Shown here one piece after another: positions 60,240 through 64,000 of a stretch of 64,000 nt of DNA. Each line of letters begins with the position of its first letter. Within the stretch, counting starts at the first letter, position 1. Below the pieces are notes generated by a model that worked only from the letters and a program-made list of their open reading frames with translations, searched no databases and was not told where the DNA came from. Both the position numbers and the translations under genes were made by a program. The DNA comes from Paraburkholderia phenoliruptrix (GTDB lineage: Bacteria > Pseudomonadota > Gammaproteobacteria > Burkholderiales > Burkholderiaceae). The stretch spans positions 62,001-126,000 of the forward strand of contig NZ_JAEUAV010000013.1 of assembly GCF_019511605.1 (NCBI RefSeq), read 5' to 3'.

Positions 60240-61259
60240 CTATTGTTGACTGAGCGTAAGGGAAAGCAGTCTCGCGGTAATGTCCACGATGGGAATGACA
60301 CGGTTGTAGGCCATGCGCGTCGGGCCGATTACGCCGAGCGTGCCGACTATCTTGCCGTTCACTTCGTACGGCGCCGTAACAACGCTCATTTCCTCGATAG
60401 GCACGAGGTTGGATTCGCCGCCTATGAAAATCTGCACGCCGGCGGCATGGCTCGACACATCCAGCAACTGAAGGAGGCTCGTCTTTTGGTCGAATACGTC
60501 GAACAGCTTGCGCAGGCGCGCCATGTCCGAGGAAAGGTCGGCGACTTCCAGCAGTTTGCGCTCGCCCGAAATGAGCACCGTTTCCCCGGTGTCGGGCTCC
60601 TCGGTGCTCGCGGTAACGGCCGCGTGCATCAGCGTGGTCATGTCGCCGCGCAACTGGTCGATTTCCTCGCGCAGGCGGCGCCGCACCTCGTCGAAAGAAA
60701 GCCCTGCGAAGTGCGCGTTGATGTAGTTGGACGCCTCCACCAGTTCAGAGGGCGAGAAGTCGCGCTGGGTCGCCATCATGCGGTTCTGCACGTCGCCTTC
60801 GGGCGTCACGATGATAAGCAGGATGCGCTTGTCGGACAGGCGCATGAATTCGATCTGCTTGAACACGTGGCTGCGCCGCGGCGTGAGCACCACACCGGCG
60901 AACTGCGACAGATTCGAGAGCACGGTCGCCGCCGCCGCGACGATTTTCTGTGGTTCACCGGCCTGCAGCGTAGTCTTGACGGTGCGGGCGACCGCCTCTT
61001 CGTCCGCGGCCGATTCGACCGTCAACATGGTGTCCACGAAGAGCCGATAGCCGCGCGGCGTGGGAATGCGGCCGGCGGAAGTATGCGGACTGACGACCAG
61101 CCCCAGATCCTCGAGATCCGACATGACGTTGCGGATGGTTGCCGGGCTCAGCTCCAGGCCGGAATAGCGCGACAACGTGCGCGAGCCGACCGGCTGACCT
61201 TCGGCAATGTAGCGCTCGATCAGGGTTTTCAGGAGGGTTTGTGCACGAGGATCTAGCAT
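60240..61259 (-). CDS. hrcA: Heat-inducible transcription repressor HrcA
   Basis: The protein has 339 residues. The N-terminal winged helix has LLKTLIERYIAEGQPVGSRTLSR, LSPATIRNVMSDLEDLGLVVSPHTSAGRIPT and onward. The rest is the HrcA GAF-like domain ending with VMPIVDITARLLSLTLS-type residues. It represses groESL-type operons at CIRCE sites and needs GroEL to stay active. CIRCE is not visible in this window, so its targets lie elsewhere. It is divergent from nadK. Confidence 0.96.
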   Translation of the reverse strand: MLDPRAQTLLKTLIERYIAEGQPVGSRTLSRYSGLELSPATIRNVMSDLEDLGLVVSPHTSAGRIPTPRGYRLFVDTMLTVESAADEEAVARTVKTTLQAGEPQKIVAAAATVLSNLSQFAGVVLTPRRSHVFKQIEFMRLSDKRILLIIVTPEGDVQNRMMATQRDFSPSELVEASNYINAHFAGLSFDEVRRRLREEIDQLRGDMTTLMHAAVTASTEEPDTGETVLISGERKLLEVADLSSDMARLRKLFDVFDQKTSLLQLLDVSSHAAGVQIFIGGESNLVPIEEMSVVTAPYEVNGKIVGTLGVIGPTRMAYNRVIPIVDITARLLSLTLSQQ

Positions 61260-61577
61260 GGCGAAAAATTTTAGCTCAATGATGCGACTACCGCGAGCGC
61301 CAACGGCGCCCATCGCCGGCGGGTTGGCGGCCGCCCGGCGGGACCGCGCCTTGCGCTCGTTGCAAAGCCTCGCACAGCGAACCGTGCGGCGCGCCGTTCT
61401 GTCCGTTGCGGGCGGCCCGAACGGCAAGCTGGCGCTGCAGTTTGCCCCACGCGCATGTCATCAAGGCTTCACCATTCTAACGATAATCCCGAACTGCGCT
61501 CACGGCCCGCTGCCGTTGGCCGGCCGCCGGGTTGCGGCGCGGTTCTTTTCAGGCCCTACCTATGGTGTAATGCCGGC
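61260..61577. other. Divergent hrcA-nadK spacer
   Basis: This 318 bp region is without a supported gene. TGTAAT at 61566-61571 lies 6 nt before the nadK ATG and could be a -10 for a leaderless transcript. No CIRCE element or sigma-32 promoter was seen on either strand. Confidence 0.4.
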
Positions 61578-62480
61578 ATGCAAGTAACCAGCCAGTTCAA
61601 GACGGTCGCGCTCGTCGGGCGCAACAATACGCCGGGCATCCGCGAGCCCCTGACCACGCTCGCCTCGTGCATCGCGAGGCGCGGCTTTGAAGTCGTGTTC
61701 GAAGCGGACACCGCGGCGGAAATCGGCGTGACCGACTATCCGGCGCTGCGCCCCGCCGAGATCGGCGCGCGCGCCGACGTGGCAATCGTGCTTGGCGGCG
61801 ACGGCACGATGCTCGGCATAGGCCGTCAACTGGCGCCGTACCGCACGCCGCTCATCGGCATCAACCACGGCCGGCTGGGCTTCATTACCGACATCCCGAT
61901 CTCGCACATGAGCGAGATCGTGCCGCAAATGCTGGCAGGCAACTTCGAGCGGGAAGAGCGCGTGCTGCTCGAAGCGCGCATCATGCGCCAGGGCAACCCG
62001 ATCTACCACGCGCTCGCCTTCAACGACGTGGTGGTCAACCGCAGCGGTTTCTCGGGCATGGCGGAGCTGCGCGTCTCAGTAGACGGCCGCTTCATGTACA
62101 ACCAGCGCTCCGACGGACTGATCGTCGCCACGCCTACCGGCTCGACCGCCTACGCGCTGTCTTCGCAGGGGCCGATCCTGCACCCGCAGTTGCAGGGCAT
62201 CGTGCTCGTGCCCATTGCTCCGCACGCGCTGTCGAACCGCCCCATCGTGCTGCCGGACGACTCCAAGGTCAGCATCCAGATCGTTTCCGGGCGCGAGGTC
62301 AACGTCAATTTCGACATGCAGTCGTTCACGTCGCTCGAACTGAACGACGCAATCGAAGTGCGCCGCTCGCGTCATACGGTGCCGATGCTGCACCCGGTCG
62401 GCTACAGCTATTACGCCACGCTGCGCAAGAAGCTTCACTGGAACGAATACCCGTCGCACGAGGAAGACGCCAAGCCGTGA
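61578..62480 (+). CDS. nadK: NAD kinase
   Basis: This 300-residue enzyme phosphorylates NAD to NADP. GGDGTML (about 72-79) and TPTGSTAYALSSQGPI with the preceding NDVVVNR stretch are the family signatures. No Shine-Dalgarno lies before the ATG at 61578; the start is supported by the normal N-terminus (FKTVALVGRNNTPGI). Divergent from hrcA and followed by recN, it keeps a widely conserved proteobacterial cluster. Confidence 0.96.
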   Translation: MQVTSQFKTVALVGRNNTPGIREPLTTLASCIARRGFEVVFEADTAAEIGVTDYPALRPAEIGARADVAIVLGGDGTMLGIGRQLAPYRTPLIGINHGRLGFITDIPISHMSEIVPQMLAGNFEREERVLLEARIMRQGNPIYHALAFNDVVVNRSGFSGMAELRVSVDGRFMYNQRSDGLIVATPTGSTAYALSSQGPILHPQLQGIVLVPIAPHALSNRPIVLPDDSKVSIQIVSGREVNVNFDMQSFTSLELNDAIEVRRSRHTVPMLHPVGYSYYATLRKKLHWNEYPSHEEDAKP

Positions 62481-62548
62481 CCGGCGGGCATGCCGACCGC
62501 AGGCGTCACTCGCGAAACCCGCGCTCCGGAAACCCGAATACCAGGCTA

Positions 62549-62614
62549 GACAGCCCTCAGACAGCCCTCAGACAGCCCAAAGACAGCCCAAACGCAGCCC
62601 AAAGACAGCTCACA
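62549..62614 (+). repeat. Six-unit 11-bp tandem repeat between nadK and recN
   Basis: GACAGCCCTCA (62549 and 62560), GACAGCCCAAA (62571 and 62582), CGCAGCCCAAA (62593) and GACAGCTCACA (62604) run without gaps and stop 10 bp before the recN ATG. The ribosome-binding region of recN is therefore built from, or adjoins, the array. Confidence 0.85.
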
Positions 62615-62624
62615 GACGACCTCC

Positions 62625-64000
62625 ATGCTTCGCCACCTCTCGATACGCGACTTCGTCATCGTCGCCGCGCTCGATCTCGAATTCGACAGCGGCTTCACCG
62701 TTTTCTCCGGCGAGACCGGCGCCGGCAAGTCGATCCTGATCGACGCACTGGCGCTCGCACTGGGTGCGCGCGCCGACGCGAGCGTCGTGCGGACCGGCGA
62801 GAGCCGTGCCGACATTACCGCCGAGTTCGACACCCACGCGCTCGTCGACCAGTGGCTCGACGAGCAGGCGCTGAGCGCCTCGGCAGCCGACGGCCAGCAC
62901 GGCGGCACGGTGATGCTGCGCCGCGTGGTGGACGCGAACGGACGCTCCCGCGCGTTCATCAACGGCACGGCGGCGACACTCGCGCAACTGCGCGAGGTAG
63001 GCGAAATGCTGGTGGATATTCACGGCCAGCACGCGCACCAGTTGCTGATGCGGCCGGACGCGCAGCGCGAACTCTTCGACACGCACGCGGGCCTCACCGA
63101 GCTTTCCGCGAGCGTCACGCGTGCGTGGCGCACATGGCGCGAGAAGGTGCAGGCGGTCGAGCATGCGCAAACGCGCGACCGCGAGTTGCAACTGGAACGC
63201 GAGCGGCTCGCCTGGCAGCTTGCCGAACTCGACAAGCTCGCGCCGCAGCCGGGCGAATGGGAAGAAGTGAACGCGGAGCACCGGCGGCTCTCGCACTCGG
63301 CCAATCTGATAGACGGCGTGCAAGGCGCGCTGAACGCGCTCTCCGAATCCGATGAGGCAATGATCACGCATCTCGCGTCGATCGTCTCGAAAGTGCGCGA
63401 CCTCGCAGAAATCGATCCGGCCTTGAACGATGTGCTTGCGGCGCTCGAGCCCGCCGAGATTCAACTGCAGGAAGCCGCGTACTCGCTCAGCCATTACGCA
63501 CAGAAGCTCGAACTCGACCCCGACCGGCTCGCGCAAGTCGAAAAGCGCCTCGACGCGTTGCATTCGGCGGCACGCAAGTTCCGCCTGCAACCGGAGACAC
63601 TGCCCGAGGAACACGAAACGCGCCGCGCGCAACTGGCCGCGCTCGACGCCGCCGCGGACCTCGACAGCCTGCACGCAGCCGAAGCCAGGGCACGCGAAGA
63701 CTTCCTCGCTGAAGCAAAGAAGCTTTCGAAGGCGCGCGCCAAAGCCGGCAAGGCGCTAGGCGCCGCGGTCACCACGGGCATGCAGGAACTGTCGATGAAA
63801 GGCGGCAGCTTCGAAGTGGCGCTCGTGCCCCTGCCCGAAGGCGGCGCGCATGGGCTGGAGCAGGTCGAGTTCCGCGTCGCCGGTCATGCCGGCGTGCCGC
63901 TGCGGCCGTTGGCGAAAGTCGCGTCCGGCGGCGAACTGGCGCGTATCAGCCTCGCGCTCGCCGTGATTGCGAGCGCCGCGAGCCCGACGCCCACGCTGAT
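62625..64000 (+). CDS. recN: DNA repair protein RecN (runs off the right edge)
   Basis: About 458 residues are present; the C-terminus is outside the window. Walker A is FSGETGAGKSILIDAL (about 28-40). Coiled coils fill roughly 150-360, and the ABC signature ASGGELARISLALAVI lies near 433-448. RecN is an SMC-like ATPase that tethers DNA ends during double-strand-break repair and is SOS-induced in many bacteria; no LexA box is evident in the 144 bp before it. The ATG has no strong Shine-Dalgarno and follows the 11-bp repeats. Confidence 0.96.
   Translation, partial: MLRHLSIRDFVIVAALDLEFDSGFTVFSGETGAGKSILIDALALALGARADASVVRTGESRADITAEFDTHALVDQWLDEQALSASAADGQHGGTVMLRRVVDANGRSRAFINGTAATLAQLREVGEMLVDIHGQHAHQLLMRPDAQRELFDTHAGLTELSASVTRAWRTWREKVQAVEHAQTRDRELQLERERLAWQLAELDKLAPQPGEWEEVNAEHRRLSHSANLIDGVQGALNALSESDEAMITHLASIVSKVRDLAEIDPALNDVLAALEPAEIQLQEAAYSLSHYAQKLELDPDRLAQVEKRLDALHSAARKFRLQPETLPEEHETRRAQLAALDAAADLDSLHAAEARAREDFLAEAKKLSKARAKAGKALGAAVTTGMQELSMKGGSFEVALVPLPEGGAHGLEQVEFRVAGHAGVPLRPLAKVASGGELARISLALAVIASAASPTPTL

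Noticed and set aside
61260..61300. CIRCE element at hrcA
   Set aside because: The TTAGCACTC...GAGTGCTAA repeat is not present.
61258..61587. Plus-strand 109-residue frame in the hrcA-nadK spacer
   Set aside because: Arg/Ala-rich translation that overlaps both the hrcA start and the nadK start; no coding evidence.

Overview
This is a 64 kb stretch of a GC-rich betaproteobacterial chromosome, almost certainly Burkholderiales and most like Paraburkholderia/Burkholderia. The evidence is the codon use and the gene neighbourhoods: tol-pal next to tRNA-Lys, glyA-nrdR, hrcA-hemH-hslR beside grpE-dnaK-dnaJ, hda-pcnB-folK-panB, hmgA-fahA, and a type VI secretion (T6SS) cluster edge. Most of it is core metabolism and housekeeping. 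I see no prophage, insertion sequence, CRISPR array or rRNA, and one tRNA. Both window ends cut a gene: tssK on the left and recN on the right.

Layout. (1) 1-6.8 kb: end of a T6SS operon, tssK-tssL-ompA/tagL-like-hcp-clpV, with four-base start/stop overlaps and a remnant ORF at its edge. (2) 7-12.2 kb, minus strand: an aspartate-decarboxylation module (aspartate:alanine exchanger, aspartate 4-decarboxylase, class V aminotransferase) with hairpins between genes and a foldable leader. (3) 12.6-16.6 kb: D-lactate dehydrogenase, a FiwA-like protein, an enoyl-CoA hydratase homologue that lacks one catalytic Glu, and an MFS exporter. (4) 16.7-20.8 kb, minus: homogentisate catabolism (MFS transporter-hmgA-fahA) behind an operator-like promoter. 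(5) 21-24.1 kb: a degenerate EAL protein, then a divergent IclR regulator/glutaryl-CoA dehydrogenase pair with an IclR-like palindrome between them. (6) 24.2-26.6 kb: 1-Cys peroxiredoxin and a YqjD/YqjE/DUF3318 membrane-stress trio. (7) 26.7-29.7 kb, minus: type IV minor-pilin operon fimT-pilV-pilW-pilX-pilE, every junction but the last overlapping. (8) 29.8-31.6 kb: glyA-nrdR.

(9) 32-38.4 kb: an SDR dehydrogenase and the complete ybgC-tolQRAB-pal-cpoB envelope-constriction locus. (10) 38.7-46.1 kb: tRNA-Lys, a small membrane protein, DedA, mutL-miaA, purM and a PerM-type permease. (11) 46.1-51.3 kb: a tight plus-strand run hda-HAD-pcnB-folK-dNK-panB. (12) 51.5-61.3 kb, minus: pabBC fusion, dnaJ, dnaK, an atypical thioredoxin, grpE, hslR, hemH and hrcA, with sigma-32-like promoters before grpE and dnaK. 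(13) 61.6-64 kb: nadK and recN, a pairing of genes classically beside hrcA/grpE.

I found no convincing wholly new system. The less ordinary signals are: short tandem repeats of 8-14 bp in six separate intergenic spaces; repeated -10 hexamers placed 6-8 nt before start codons that lack Shine-Dalgarno sequences (possible leaderless mRNAs); a MutL carrying the metal-dependent endonuclease motif; a 53-residue unannotated-size ORF opposite hslR; a nested inverted repeat in the aspT leader; and a thioredoxin with a CFNC active site placed between grpE and dnaK.
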